Origin: an uncultured Anaerobiospirillum sp.
GTDB lineage: Bacteria; Pseudomonadota; Gammaproteobacteria; Enterobacterales; Succinivibrionaceae
DNA: 64,000 nt
Direction of reading: 5' to 3'
Assembly: GCA_944389615.1 (NCBI GenBank)
Contig: CALXNA010000016.1
Location: forward strand, 1 to 64,000
A program made the translations under genes and the position numbers. Positions 16,622 through 26,291 of this stretch are shown here, piece by piece. Below the pieces are notes generated by a model. That model had not been told where the DNA came from. It saw nothing but the letters and a program-made list of their open reading frames with translations, and searched no databases. Numbering within the stretch: the stretch's first letter is position 1; the number at the start of each line of letters is the position of its first letter.

Positions 16622-18193
16622 TTACAACCCTAGTTGAGCCAGCATGGCGTTGACTTGAGCTTCTGCCGCCTGCTTGGCTTGGGCGATGTCTTTGAGTTTG
16701 GAGCGTACAGCGGCGAGGTCTACCGCGGCTTCCTCCTCTAAGGTGTCGATGTAACGCGGTATGTTGAGGTTGAAGTCGTTAGCCGCGATTTCCTCCATGG
16801 AGGCGACATGGGCAAACTTGTCGACGTCTTTGCGGTCGAGGTAGGCAGCGACAATCTTATCGATGTGCTCTTGCTCGAGGGTGTTTTGGTTCTTGCCCGG
16901 AGTGAACTCCCGGCTGGCGTCGATGAACAGAATGTTGTCTTGGTTAGCGCCGCGCTGAGCCTTGAGCACCAGTAAGCACACGGCGATAGAGGTGCCATGG
17001 AAGAGGTTAGGCGCGAGGCCGATGACTGCATCGAGACAGTTGCGCTTTTGAATGATGTATTTGCGGATGGTAGCCTCACCTTTGCCACGGAAGAGCACGC
17101 CGCTCGACAACAGCACCGCAATGCGCCCATCTTGCTCGTCCATGTGGTAGATCATGTGTTCAAGGAACAATAGATCAGCGTAGTCTTTAGGTGGATAATC
17201 GCCAGCCTCGCTATAGCGGGGGTCTTCTTTGAGGCCGGGCAGCTTAGGGTTGTACTTGAGCGAGTAGGGTGGATTGCAGACCTGTACAGTGAGCTTGCGG
17301 TCGCCGTAATGGTCTTCGGTGAGGGTGTCGCCGTTGTAGATGGTGAAGTCGTGGTATTTGACGCCATGCATTAGCATGTTCATGCGCGCGAGGTTGTAGG
17401 TGCTGGCATTGTTTTCTTGGCCATAGAAGTGGCCGACCTTGTGGGCACTTAAGTGCCTTTGCACTTCCAGTAGCATCGAGGCCGACCCGCAGGTGCAGTC
17501 GCCCACGCTCTTAGCCTCGCTCAGGCCAAGGGAGGCAAGCCGCGCCACCAATTGAGCAGGTCCAGTGGGGGTAAAGAACTCTCCGCTTTTCTTGCCTGCG
17601 TCTGATGCAAACAAGCCGATCAGATGCATGTAGGCCGTGCCCAAGATATCGAGCTTGGTGGCTGCAAGGTTGAGCTCCAGCTCTTTGATTCTGGTGATCA
17701 CGGTGGCAATGAGCTGCGTGCGCTCATCAACGCTGCGGCCCAGATCATGGGCCTGCAGGTTCATGTCATCAAAGAGCCCGCGGAAGGTGGGCTCGGAGTC
17801 TTGCCCCAAGGTTGAATCAGTCAGCGCTTGGATGGCGTCTTCGTAGTCCTTGATGCTGAACTTGTCGTCGAGACTGGTCGGTTTTTGGATCTTTTGTACC
17901 AAGGTGCGAAAGAGGTGCTGTGGCTCGATCACGTAGCCTAGAGATTGGAGCGACCAATCGTGAACCATAGGCAGTAAGTCTGGGTCTGAGTAGGCCTCTT
18001 GGTAGGTGCGATGGTCGTTTACCAGCAGCTGCTCCATGTACTGTTCCGTGCGCTCCGACAGGTAGCGGTAGAAGATTGTGCCTAAGATGTAGTTCTTGAA
18101 CTTCGAGGCATCCATGGTGCCGCGCAGGTCGTTTGCGATCTCCCAGAGCTTGCGGGCAAGAGTCTGGGCCTGGGCTTGGTAACTGTCAGACAT
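16622..18193 (-). CDS. hsdM: Type I restriction-modification DNA methyltransferase subunit
   Basis: The 523-residue N6-adenine methyltransferase has an N-terminal helical HsdM domain ('LARKLWEIANDLRGTMDASK'), then the catalytic domain. Visible motifs are 'GEFFTPTGPAQLVARL', the AdoMet-binding 'DCTCGSASMLLEV' (motif I) and 'VCNPPYSLKY' (motif IV, NPPY, near residue 306). It methylates adenine in the sequence chosen by HsdS. Length is typical for the family. AGGAGAG precedes the ATG, and the start lies 7 bp after the hsdR stop, so all three hsd genes form one operon. Confidence 0.95.
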   Translation of the reverse strand: MSDSYQAQAQTLARKLWEIANDLRGTMDASKFKNYILGTIFYRYLSERTEQYMEQLLVNDHRTYQEAYSDPDLLPMVHDWSLQSLGYVIEPQHLFRTLVQKIQKPTSLDDKFSIKDYEDAIQALTDSTLGQDSEPTFRGLFDDMNLQAHDLGRSVDERTQLIATVITRIKELELNLAATKLDILGTAYMHLIGLFASDAGKKSGEFFTPTGPAQLVARLASLGLSEAKSVGDCTCGSASMLLEVQRHLSAHKVGHFYGQENNASTYNLARMNMLMHGVKYHDFTIYNGDTLTEDHYGDRKLTVQVCNPPYSLKYNPKLPGLKEDPRYSEAGDYPPKDYADLLFLEHMIYHMDEQDGRIAVLLSSGVLFRGKGEATIRKYIIQKRNCLDAVIGLAPNLFHGTSIAVCLLVLKAQRGANQDNILFIDASREFTPGKNQNTLEQEHIDKIVAAYLDRKDVDKFAHVASMEEIAANDFNLNIPRYIDTLEEEAAVDLAAVRSKLKDIAQAKQAAEAQVNAMLAQLGL

Positions 18194-18200
18194 GGGGGGA

Positions 18201-21170
18201 TTACTCTCCTAAATCCTTGAAGCGGAAGGCGGTTTGTAAGATAAACTTGGCGATGGTCTTGGTCTTTTGGGTTGTTTGTATGAGCCCGTAGTGGTACGGC
18301 GCAGCTTGCAGCTGCGCGCGCAGGGCATCTTCCGGGATATGCCCGCTAAACTCATACTCTGCAAAGGCATCTGAGACGATGTCTGGTATCAGCCCTTCTT
18401 GGTCAGCAAAGGCGCGCAGTGCGCGTTCCTGCTCTGCGGCCTCAAACTGTTGGTAGGCCGTTTGTACTGAGAAGGTAGGTTCTAAGTGCGGGAAGATCGT
18501 GACCACAAAGGTCTCGATGAGATCGTTCTTGCGCCGCACCTCAGGGTTGTCACAGCGGGCTATGTCTTGGCGTAGCTCGGCGAGCTCCTGCTCTTGCTGG
18601 GCTTTGGTGTGGGTGCGTACCAGCTCGAGCAAGCGCAGAATGTAGGCGACGTTGATATGGTCGACGCTGACCAAGTCGATCTCATAGTCCACATCCAAGG
18701 GCACCTTGCTCTTCGGATCTTGTTGCTGTGCCTGCTGTTGCGCTTGGTTGTACAGGTCAACGTAGCGACTCTTATACTCGTGGTAGTCTTGTTGGCTTAA
18801 GCCACGGGCGGCGAGCTGCTGCCAAGCAAATTGGCTGAAGCTCATCAGGAGCCCCAAGGTGCGCGGCAGCTGCTTGAACGCTGCAACAAAGGCGCGCAGC
18901 TCATCCTCGCTTTCCATCTGGTCAACGCTGGACGGAGTAGGGGCGACGGCACGGAGCTGGGTGCTGTATTCGTACCATTGCTCAAGGAAGTGGTCATAGC
19001 CTTCGACCAAGTACTCGTTGGGGTCACCGTCCCCGGAAAAGAGCCGGAGTGCGTCGTCTTGAGCTGATTTGAGGTTGCGGTAGGTAACAATCTGCCCACA
19101 TTGCTTGTTTTGGGTATAGACGCGGTTGGTGCGGCTATAAGCTTGGAGCAGTCCGTGCCAACATAGCGGTTTGTCGAGATACAGGGTGTTAAGAGGTTTG
19201 GCGTCAAACCCGGTGAGCATCATGTTAACGACTAAGAGCAGGTCGATCTGGGGCTTGGCGGTCTGCTTCATGCGGCTTGCGATGTCGTTGCGATAGCCGT
19301 CGAAGGTCTCGCTACTCCAGTTGGTGCCGAAAGTCGCGTTGTAGTCCTTGATGCAGCGGTCAAGCAGGTCTTGAGCTTGCTCTCTGGTGGTCTGGTCTGT
19401 CTTGTCATAATCTTCGTTGGCTTGGAAGCTGAAGATGGCGGCAATCCTCAATTGCTCCTCGGCCGGGCGTTGCGTATTGAGCTGTTGTAGCTGATCGTAG
19501 TAGCGGCCCAAGGTGGCGATGGTATCGATCGCAAACATAGCGGTGAAGCTGCGCTGCTGCGTCTTCTGGGCGTGATGCTCCATGATGTCGCGCGCTACGC
19601 GGGCGATGCGCTCGTCGTTATGGTAGAGGGCGTCACGATCTATGTTGTGAGCGTTGCAAAACCCGGTATCTTCGAGCTCCTCGGCACTATACGGCTGTTC
19701 GTCCGTCCCTAAGATAGTGCACTTGTGCTCAACCGAGAAGGGTAGGACGTTGTGATCGCGGATGGCGTCCTTGATCATGTAGCGGTGCAGACAAGGCTCA
19801 AGCTGCGGACCTGCATTGAAGACATCAGCCGTGGTGCGGTCTTTGCTCTTGTTCTGCTCGAAGATTGGCGTGCCGGTAAAGCCGAGGTAGAGCGCTCGTT
19901 TGAAGTGGCGCTTGATGTCGGCGTTCATCTTGCCAAATTGGCTGCGGTGGCACTCATCAATGATGAACACTATGCGCTGCTCTTTGAGTGGGGCCAATAT
20001 GGGATGAAGCTCTTGGCTTCTGAGCGCGCAGGCGAGCTTTTGGATCGTAGTGACAATCAGCTTAGCCTGCGGCGCTTGCAGTTGGCGTACCAGTTGCCCG
20101 GTCGACTCCGTGCGGTCAACGCTATGGCGCTCAAAGGCGTTGTACTCGCTGACTGTTTGGTCATCAAGGTCGCTGCGGTCGACCAAGAAGATGATTTTGG
20201 CGATCTGCGGGCGACCAGCAAAGCTGCTTTCGTCGCGTAACAGCTGCGCCAGCTTAAAGGAGGTCAGCGTCTTGCCTGAGCCGGTGCACGCAAAGACGTA
20301 GCCGTTTTGCTGCTCTTGCAGAATACGCTTTTGCGCGGCCTTGACGGCATAAATCTGGTAAGGGCGCATCACCATGAGCGTAGGCCGCCCGTCGCCCGCG
20401 TGGTGTGTGCTTGGGATGATCATGAACTTCTGAATCAGCTCAACCAAGTGATCCCGGGCTAAGAAGTCCTGCGCAAAGGCGCCTAAGTCTTCGATACGCC
20501 TATTGTCCTCGTCGGTCCAGAAGAAGACTTGGCCTTTGGGGATGGGGTTGAAAGCATCTTGGCTCAAGCGGTTTTGGTTGCAGCAGTACTTGGTATGCAC
20601 CCCATTGGAGATCACGAAGAGCTGGGTATAGGTGAACAGGCCCTTCATGGACTGTTTGCGATAGCGGTTGATTTGGGCCAAGGCTTGATCGAGCTCTACT
20701 CCCGGGCGCTTGAGCTCAATTGAGACCAAGGGCAGGCCATTGACCAAGATGGTGACGTCATAGCAATGGTTGCGCTCAACATCGTCTAACAAGCTTGCGC
20801 CCAGTACGCCGCGCTCCATCTTGAATTGGTTCATGACCTGAAAGATGTTGCGCTCAGGCTTAGGGGCGAGGAAGCGCATATAGACATCTTTGCCATTATC
20901 GAGGTTTAACACGTACTGGTCGCGCAGCAGCTTTGCTGCCTCATAGACATTGTCTTGTTGTAAATGGTTTAAGACCTTCTCAAATTCAGGGTCGGAAAAG
21001 CAAACGTCACCCTTCTGGGTGTCTAACTCGGCTTGGTTGAGTCGCGCCAGTTGCTTGCGGAAGTTGGCCGTGAGCTCTTCGTAGTTGGCAATGTTCACTT
21101 GCTCATAGCCTTGGGCTGCGAGCTGTGCGAGCAGTTGCTGCTCGATGACTTTCTCCGGGACTGCGTCCAT
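18201..21170 (-). CDS. hsdR: Type I restriction endonuclease subunit (DNA translocase and nuclease)
   Basis: The 989-residue product has the HsdR order of domains. The N-terminal nuclease includes 'LVSIELKRPG' near residue 150 (the ExK-like motif of the PD-(D/E)xK fold). A superfamily 2 helicase follows with 'ACTGSGKTLTSF' (Walker A, near 297), 'FIIDECHRSQ' (DECH, near 405) and 'FTGTPIF', then a helical C-terminus. With HsdM and HsdS it pulls in and cuts unmodified DNA. It is the first gene of the operon. GAGG lies ahead of the ATG, and the upstream region holds a 13-T run within a candidate promoter. Confidence 0.95.
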   Translation of the reverse strand: MDAVPEKVIEQQLLAQLAAQGYEQVNIANYEELTANFRKQLARLNQAELDTQKGDVCFSDPEFEKVLNHLQQDNVYEAAKLLRDQYVLNLDNGKDVYMRFLAPKPERNIFQVMNQFKMERGVLGASLLDDVERNHCYDVTILVNGLPLVSIELKRPGVELDQALAQINRYRKQSMKGLFTYTQLFVISNGVHTKYCCNQNRLSQDAFNPIPKGQVFFWTDEDNRRIEDLGAFAQDFLARDHLVELIQKFMIIPSTHHAGDGRPTLMVMRPYQIYAVKAAQKRILQEQQNGYVFACTGSGKTLTSFKLAQLLRDESSFAGRPQIAKIIFLVDRSDLDDQTVSEYNAFERHSVDRTESTGQLVRQLQAPQAKLIVTTIQKLACALRSQELHPILAPLKEQRIVFIIDECHRSQFGKMNADIKRHFKRALYLGFTGTPIFEQNKSKDRTTADVFNAGPQLEPCLHRYMIKDAIRDHNVLPFSVEHKCTILGTDEQPYSAEELEDTGFCNAHNIDRDALYHNDERIARVARDIMEHHAQKTQQRSFTAMFAIDTIATLGRYYDQLQQLNTQRPAEEQLRIAAIFSFQANEDYDKTDQTTREQAQDLLDRCIKDYNATFGTNWSSETFDGYRNDIASRMKQTAKPQIDLLLVVNMMLTGFDAKPLNTLYLDKPLCWHGLLQAYSRTNRVYTQNKQCGQIVTYRNLKSAQDDALRLFSGDGDPNEYLVEGYDHFLEQWYEYSTQLRAVAPTPSSVDQMESEDELRAFVAAFKQLPRTLGLLMSFSQFAWQQLAARGLSQQDYHEYKSRYVDLYNQAQQQAQQQDPKSKVPLDVDYEIDLVSVDHINVAYILRLLELVRTHTKAQQEQELAELRQDIARCDNPEVRRKNDLIETFVVTIFPHLEPTFSVQTAYQQFEAAEQERALRAFADQEGLIPDIVSDAFAEYEFSGHIPEDALRAQLQAAPYHYGLIQTTQKTKTIAKFILQTAFRFKDLGE

Positions 21171-21928
21171 GATGATGACCTCGCCGCAACGGGCTTCGAC
21201 GTAAACAGAGAGTGAGAAGGGGCGGGCGCTGAGGCAGTGTCGTCACTGGCCTCCGTGCTCATTTAGGCACGCTATCCGCCTAAAGATTTCTATCAATCCT
21301 AGTGACACGTATAAAGTCTTTTTTTTTTTTTGCATAAAGTTGGGGTGGTCTAATTTTTAATTGTCTGTAAATGGCTTAAAATAGCCGTTTTGCATGGGGT
21401 GGGTGGCGTGGGTGTCTGACGTTCTTGTGGTGATGCTTCGTCTCGGCGCGTCCAACGCTGGTCTATGCGGGCTTCGGGTGGTGCTGCGTAGACGAAGAGC
21501 AGCGAGTGGCGTAGACGACTATGAGCCGGGCACTGCATTGTGTCGCTTGCTTGGTGAGCGGCCTCGGGTAAACGGTTGCGCTGTGATGGTCATGGTGATA
21601 GGTGGTGCAGTTGAAGTGAGGTGTGGCTGGCTCTTGACGGCATCGTGGTCGGGGCGTGGTGCTGCGTTCAGCTTACCTTGGTCATGTTCAGCGCATTGCA
21701 GTCAGTCTGGTCGAGGCGATAGCGCGTCAACGATTGGTCAGGCTGACCTTGGACTGCGTGCGGTGGGCGTGAGCTGCGGCGGAAGTCACAGCGTGGGCGG
21801 GTGTCGTGGTGGTGAAAAAATATTTCGTGCACGTCACAGAATTTAGAGAAATTTTTTACGATGTGGACGTGAGGTCATAAAATGGGGCCTGTGCCCAGTT
21901 CTGGGCGGAGAGTAGGGGAGATGCCATC
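21171..21928. other. Divergent region upstream of hsdR, AT-rich patches
   Basis: This 758-bp gap contains the probable hsdR promoter (21309-21338) with its T13 run, a GC-rich middle with no convincing frame (a 150-codon frame at 21394-21846 has no ribosome site or motif), and an AT-rich patch at 21810-21885 that probably carries the promoter of the CBM9-like gene. Confidence 0.45.
21309..21338 (-). promoter_or_regulatory. Candidate hsdR promoter with T13 tract in the spacer
   Basis: Read on the minus strand, TTTATG (21338-21333) and TTATAC (21314-21309) are separated by 18 bases, 13 of which are a homopolymer (T13 at 21319-21331, A13 on the transcribed sense). Changes in tract length would change -35/-10 spacing. 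Neither hexamer is a strong match, so the assignment is tentative. Confidence 0.4.
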
Positions 21929-22546
21929 ATGCTGATTTTGCCGTTTGAGGGCGCAGAGCAAACGCTGCCGATTGACCATTATCTGTGGCAGGGCGTGGAA
22001 CGCCCGGTGGCACGCGCGACCCTCGCGCTGCGCGCCGATGGCCTGCACTGCTGCTTTGAGGTCGAAGAGGCTGACCCGTACACCACGGTCTTCACCCAGC
22101 AAGAGCCCATGCTCATGGTCTGCCAAGACAGCGCGGTGGAGCTGTTCTTAGCCTTCGCCGATAGCGCTGACAATGCCAACTTCACGCCGCAGCTTGAGCA
22201 CTGCCTCTACCTTAACATCGAGATCAACTCAGCCGGGATTTGCTATGCCAAGCATGGCCATAGCCGTAAGGGCCGCACAGCCTTCACGCCTGCGGAGATT
22301 GCCGCGCTGCAGATTAAGGCGACTAAGAGCGCCTCCTCGTGGTCGGTGTCCTTGGTGGTGCCGCGGGACTTTATCGCGCGCCTTGCCGGTTACGATGCCT
22401 TAAGCTCAGGCAACACCTTCGCGCTTAACCTCTACAAGATTTCCGAGACCAAGGAGCATGAGCACTATGTCGCCTATAACCCGGTGGATGTTCCCAACCC
22501 TAACTTCCACCTGCCGGAGTTCTTTGCTTTGACCAAGGTCGAGTAA
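21929..22546 (+). CDS. Carbohydrate-binding module family 9-like protein
   Basis: The 205-residue protein looks like a stand-alone CBM9-like beta-sandwich. 'DSAVELFLAF' near residue 70, 'HCLYLNIEINSAG' near 90, 'WSVSLVVPRDFI' near 145, and the closing 'FALNLYKISETKEHEHYVAY' plus 'NFHLPEFFALTKVE' are the usual conserved blocks. No signal peptide is seen, so it should be cytoplasmic. Related single-domain proteins are found near sugar-use genes; the ligand is not known. GGGGAG lies nine bases before the ATG. It precedes nagA by 328 bp. Confidence 0.7.
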   Translation: MLILPFEGAEQTLPIDHYLWQGVERPVARATLALRADGLHCCFEVEEADPYTTVFTQQEPMLMVCQDSAVELFLAFADSADNANFTPQLEHCLYLNIEINSAGICYAKHGHSRKGRTAFTPAEIAALQIKATKSASSWSVSLVVPRDFIARLAGYDALSSGNTFALNLYKISETKEHEHYVAYNPVDVPNPNFHLPEFFALTKVE

Positions 22547-22874
22547 GGTGCATCGCGTGACCTTGCACCGCGTGACTTGGTGCGGCGTGAATTGGCCACG
22601 CGCAGCATGGTTCCTCGGGTTTGGATGGGGCTTGAGCGTCAGCTGGACGCGGGACTTGTTGGGAATTGGTCTCATTTGGGCCTTGGGGTCGGGCTTGTTG
22701 CTCTGATTTGAGGCTACACTGGCCTTAAGTCTTGTGTTTACCTGTTGGGGTTCTTTGTTTGCGGCGCCGCCGCGGGATTGTGCTTTAGGTTTGTTTGGGG
22801 CGCGGTGTTGCTGGCAACACGGCGGCTCGGCCTTTGCGCCGGGCCTGCGCCCATGCCAATTGTGAGGAATGTTT
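22547..22874. other. Intergenic region ahead of nagA
   Basis: The word CCGCGTGAC / TCGCGTGAC recurs near 22553-22575. No gene, clear promoter or terminator was identified in this 328-bp stretch. Confidence 0.35.
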
Positions 22875-24026
22875 ATGCTGCTGTCACATGCCAACCTCTA
22901 TACTAAGGATTTCCGCTTCGCTCCTGATAGCTCGGTGCAGGTGGATGGCGCCCGCATCGCTCAGGTCGTCGAAGGCGGCACGGCGGAGGTTGGCGCTGAG
23001 GAGGTAGTGGATTTACAGGGCCTGTCGCTGATTCCAGGCCTTGTAGACATCCACTTCCACGGCGCGGTCGGTCACGACCTGATGGAAGGCACCGAAGAGG
23101 CTTTGGACGCGATCTCCAAGTACGAGGCTTCCTCTGGTATCGTGGCCATTTGCCCAGCCACCATGACCATGTCCGAGGCGGCCATCACTAAGGCCTGCGC
23201 CAATGTCCGTGACTATCAGGTCAAGGACGACGGTGCCGATGTCGTCGGCATCAATATGGAAGGCCCATTTGTGTCGCCCAACAAGGTCGGTGCCCAGAAC
23301 CCAGAGTTCGTGCACAAGCCAGATGTCGACTTTTTCCGCCGCTGCAACGCCGCGGCCGGCGGTAAGATCAAGCTGCTTGCGATCGCCCCAGAAGAGCCTA
23401 ATGCTATCGACGTCATCCGTCTGTTGAATAAGGAAGTGCTCTCCTCGATCGCTCACACCTGCTGTAGCTACGATGTCGCCTGCCAAGCCATCGCCGCCGG
23501 TGCTACCCACTTAACCCACTGCTATAACGCTATGCCGGGTTTAGCTCACCGCGAGCCGGGCCCAATTGCTGCCATGGCTGATGCTCGTTGGGGCGAGGCG
23601 GAGATCATCTGTGACGGCATCCACATCCACCCAGCCGCGGTACGTGCAGCCTTCCGCATGTTAGGTGAGGAGCGCATGATCTTCATCTCCGACTCCATGA
23701 TGGCGGTCGGCTTAGAGGACGGTACCTATGAGTTAGGCGGGCAGCCGGTTTACGTTAAGGGCCGCCTTGCTACCTTAAATTCGGGCACCATCGCAGGCTC
23801 CGCCACCAACCTCTATGATTGCATGGTCAACGCCTACAAGACGATGGGCCTGGCGCTCAACACCGTCATCCGTTGCGCCACCTACAACCCAGCCCGCTCG
23901 ATCAAGGTCTTAGACGACTATGGCACCATCGAGCAAGGCAAGGTCGCCTCGATGCTGGTGGTTGACTCCGACCTCAATATCAAGGGCGTCCTGCTGCGCG
24001 GCAAGTGGCTCTATAAGAACTTCTAA
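22875..24026 (+). CDS. nagA: N-acetylglucosamine-6-phosphate deacetylase
   Basis: The 383-residue enzyme removes acetate from GlcNAc-6-phosphate to give glucosamine-6-phosphate, in amino-sugar use and cell-wall recycling. It has the amidohydrolase fold: 'LVDIHFHGAVGHD' near residue 55, 'INMEGPFVSPNKVGAQN' with the metal-binding Glu near 130, 'THLTHCYNAMPGLAHREPG' near 215, and 'FISDSMMAVG' with the catalytic Asp near 273. Two ATGs lie close together; the second, at 22875, is seven bases from GAGG and is preferred. No nagB or GlcNAc transporter gene is next to it. Confidence 0.93.
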   Translation: MLLSHANLYTKDFRFAPDSSVQVDGARIAQVVEGGTAEVGAEEVVDLQGLSLIPGLVDIHFHGAVGHDLMEGTEEALDAISKYEASSGIVAICPATMTMSEAAITKACANVRDYQVKDDGADVVGINMEGPFVSPNKVGAQNPEFVHKPDVDFFRRCNAAAGGKIKLLAIAPEEPNAIDVIRLLNKEVLSSIAHTCCSYDVACQAIAAGATHLTHCYNAMPGLAHREPGPIAAMADARWGEAEIICDGIHIHPAAVRAAFRMLGEERMIFISDSMMAVGLEDGTYELGGQPVYVKGRLATLNSGTIAGSATNLYDCMVNAYKTMGLALNTVIRCATYNPARSIKVLDDYGTIEQGKVASMLVVDSDLNIKGVLLRGKWLYKNF

Positions 24027-24108
24027 GCCCGGCGTACGCACTTCATGCGCTGAGCGCGCACTCGCTGCGCGTCCTGTGCGCTGGGCGCGTCCTGCGCCCG
24101 CTTAACTG

Positions 24109-24143
24109 GCAAGCCTCCTAAGGAGAGATCTTTAGGGGGCTTG
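24109..24143 (+). terminator. Terminator after nagA
   Basis: CAAGCCTCCTAA pairs with TTAGGGGGCTTG (one mismatch) around GGAGAGATC, followed by TCACTTTT. It lies about 80 bp after nagA and overlaps the -35 box of the dusC-like gene. Confidence 0.6.
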
Positions 24144-24168
24144 TCACTTTTGAGCCTTTGGGTACAAT
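24141..24168 (+). promoter_or_regulatory. Sigma70 promoter of the dusC-like gene
   Basis: TTGTCA (24141-24146) and TACAAT (24163-24168) are 16 bases apart, placing the start of transcription about 30 bases before the GTG at 24208. Confidence 0.6.
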
Positions 24169-24207
24169 GAGGCCCGCTTTTTGGTCTTGGTAGTAGAGGG
24201 GGCTTGA

Positions 24208-25263
24208 GTGGGCACAGCAGTTCCAGCGCCGCAGGCTTTGGTGCTTGACGCGCAATTGGTGGAGGCGGGCGCGACCCTGCCTTTATCCCGCGTTTATTTG
24301 GCGCCGATGGAGGGCGTGTGTGACCCGCCGATGCGCCAAGTGATCACGCGCTATGGGCACTACGACGAGTGCTTTTCGGAGTTCATCAGAGTTACCGAGG
24401 AACCGGCTGCCTATAAGACACTGCTGCGCGAAGTGCCTGAACTTGAACACGGCGGCAAGACTGATTCGGGCTGCTTATGCCGTGTCCAGCTGTTAGGCGA
24501 TAACCCAAACTCCCTTGCTATCTCGGCGCAGCGCGCGGTCGAGCTGGGCGCTACGAGCATCGACTTAAACTTTGGCTGCCCGTCGCGCTTTGTCCACCAT
24601 GGCGGTTCGTTGCTACTTAAGGAGCCCGAGCTCATCCATGAGATCACGGCGCGGGTGCGTGACGCTTTGGCCCCGGAGATCTTCTTGTCGGTCAAATTCC
24701 GCTTGGGCGTCATGAGTGCCGAGGAAGTGGCGACTGTGGTCGCGGCGGTGGCGGTACCCGGCGTCAACGAGCTCATCATCCATGCGCGTACGCGCAAAGA
24801 CCTCTATAAGGCCGAGGGTCTCAACTGGCCTGCCATCACCACCATTATGGACGATGAGAGCTCAGGCCTGTCCCATGGCATCCCGGTGGTCGCCAACGGT
24901 GACATCACAGATCGGGCTTCGTCGTGCCAGTGCCGCATGGTCACGCGCTGCTGGCGCCAAATGGTCGGACGCGCCGCCTTCGGCACGCCGAATATGCCGC
25001 AGGTACTGCACGGCACGGAAGAGGCCATGCCTTTGGCGGCAGTGCTCGATGTGGCTTGGGAGTTTGGCCTTGAGCTGCAAAAGTATGGCTGTCCGGAGAA
25101 GTCGGTTATGGATCGTCTAAAGCAGTTCTTGGGCTATGCCAACAAGTACCGCTTCAAGGACGTACTCAGCCCCTTCTTCTATACCTTCTGCCGCGCCCAG
25201 ACCTTAGGTGAGGCACAGCAATTGCTTTCTGCCAAGAAGTTAGAGCTGGGAGCCGCAGGCTGA
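24208..25263 (+). CDS. dusC: tRNA-dihydrouridine synthase, DusC-like
   Basis: The 351-residue flavoprotein reduces uridine to dihydrouridine in tRNA using FMN and NADPH. 'VYLAPMEGVCDPPMRQVI' near residue 30 binds FMN, 'VQLLGDNP' follows, and 'SIDLNFGCPSRFVHHGGS' near 115 carries the catalytic Cys. 'LSVKFRLG' and 'VVANGDITD' complete the barrel, and a helical C-terminal domain binds tRNA. 'SEFIRVTE' is closest to the DusC branch, which in E. coli modifies U16; the position here is inferred. Translation probably starts at a GTG, six bases after AGAGGGGG. Confidence 0.78.
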   Translation: MGTAVPAPQALVLDAQLVEAGATLPLSRVYLAPMEGVCDPPMRQVITRYGHYDECFSEFIRVTEEPAAYKTLLREVPELEHGGKTDSGCLCRVQLLGDNPNSLAISAQRAVELGATSIDLNFGCPSRFVHHGGSLLLKEPELIHEITARVRDALAPEIFLSVKFRLGVMSAEEVATVVAAVAVPGVNELIIHARTRKDLYKAEGLNWPAITTIMDDESSGLSHGIPVVANGDITDRASSCQCRMVTRCWRQMVGRAAFGTPNMPQVLHGTEEAMPLAAVLDVAWEFGLELQKYGCPEKSVMDRLKQFLGYANKYRFKDVLSPFFYTFCRAQTLGEAQQLLSAKKLELGAAG

Positions 25264-25456
25264 TGCCTGAAGCTGAGGCCAAGGCTGGAGCTAGGGCTGA
25301 AGCCGCGGCGGCTTACGCCAGCTTTTGCCACGATGCGAGCGCCGTAGCAATGCCGGGGACGTGCAGCGCCAGAGCGGCAGCAGCGTGGTACACTCTAGCT
25401 TGGGCAGGCGGCGCCTGCTTAATACGTTCCGGGTGAGTTGGTACGAGGGAGAGATT

Positions 25457-26188
25457 ATGGCTAGGGCTTGGCAGAAAATCGTGGCCACGGGTATCGGCGT
25501 GGCTGCTATGCTGACCTTAAGTGTCGCGCATGCGGCCTTAGAAGAGCAGGCCGTCAAGTTTAAGCGCCCGGCACCTCCGCCGGAGCTGCAGGCCAAGTAC
25601 GACGCATATATGCGCAACATCGAGCCGGTCTATTACCCGCCGGTGCCCTTCGGCTGGCAAGTGGTGGTGGGCTCAGATAACTCGGTGAGCTACGTCCATT
25701 CCGATAAGGGTGAGGGCCCCGATCACGTCACCACAATTAAGATGCGCTACACCCGCAAGACGGCCAATATGGACGCCCAAACGTACATGCGCAACTACGC
25801 TTACACCCACTCGTGCAACAATCTGATCAAGCAGGGCACAGGCTTCTATACCGCCGACTGCCTTGATTCCAACACCTACGCCATCGTGATCGGCGAGGTC
25901 GACAACCTCTACATTGTTGAGCTCACCGGCGATTACAACAACGCCGCTCGTGCCATCATCGAAGGCTATATCAGCGCCATCATCACCGGTAAAAAGGTCT
26001 TTGCCGATCGCAACATCGGCAATATGCGCGACCGCGATGACAGCCTAACCCCGGCCCCAGAGCCCGAGTCCGAGCCAACCCCAGCTCCGGCTGAGGACAA
26101 GGCTCCAGCCGAAGATGCCGCTGCTGAGAACACCGAGGGCGAAGCCGCCGAGGAAGATGAAGGATTCTTCTCGTGGCTGCCGTTCTAA
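25457..26188 (+). CDS. Exported protein of unknown function with acidic Pro/Ala tail
   Basis: The 243-residue product has a signal peptide ('IVATGIGVAAMLTLSVAHA', cleavage near residue 27). A compact domain of about 140 residues has two Cys ('HSCNNLI' and 'TADCLDS') that could form a disulfide. The tail is rich in Pro, Glu and Ala and ends in 'GFFSWLPF'. I do not recognise the family. GAGGGAGAG lies just before the ATG at 25457; the longer frame to 25325 has no site. The Pro/Glu tail suggests a periplasmic linker, and the aromatic end may contact a membrane or partner. Confidence 0.65.
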   Translation: MARAWQKIVATGIGVAAMLTLSVAHAALEEQAVKFKRPAPPPELQAKYDAYMRNIEPVYYPPVPFGWQVVVGSDNSVSYVHSDKGEGPDHVTTIKMRYTRKTANMDAQTYMRNYAYTHSCNNLIKQGTGFYTADCLDSNTYAIVIGEVDNLYIVELTGDYNNAARAIIEGYISAIITGKKVFADRNIGNMRDRDDSLTPAPEPESEPTPAPAEDKAPAEDAAAENTEGEAAEEDEGFFSWLPF

Positions 26189-26233
26189 GGTTGCCCTTGG
26201 GCGAGTTGCCCTGATTAAGACCACCTTGGTGGG

Positions 26234-26261
26234 AGGCAGCCCGGATTGAGGCTGCCTTGGG
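26234..26261 (+). terminator. Hairpin after the exported-protein gene
   Basis: AGGCAGCC (26234-26241) pairs with GGCTGCCT (26250-26257). The T tract is weak (TTGG), so this is a possible terminator only, in the gap where two convergent genes meet. Confidence 0.35.
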
Positions 26262-26291
26262 GCTCTGAGCGTAAGTGCTTAGAGCCTTTTG

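Noticed and set aside
21394..21846. 150-codon plus-strand frame between hsdR and the CBM9-like gene
   Set aside because: No ribosome site, unusual Gly/Arg/Val/Cys-rich composition and no family resemblance.
21830..21850. CRP-like site (GTGCACGTCACA)
   Set aside because: Only one half-site (TCACA) matches; the other half is wrong at the required spacing.
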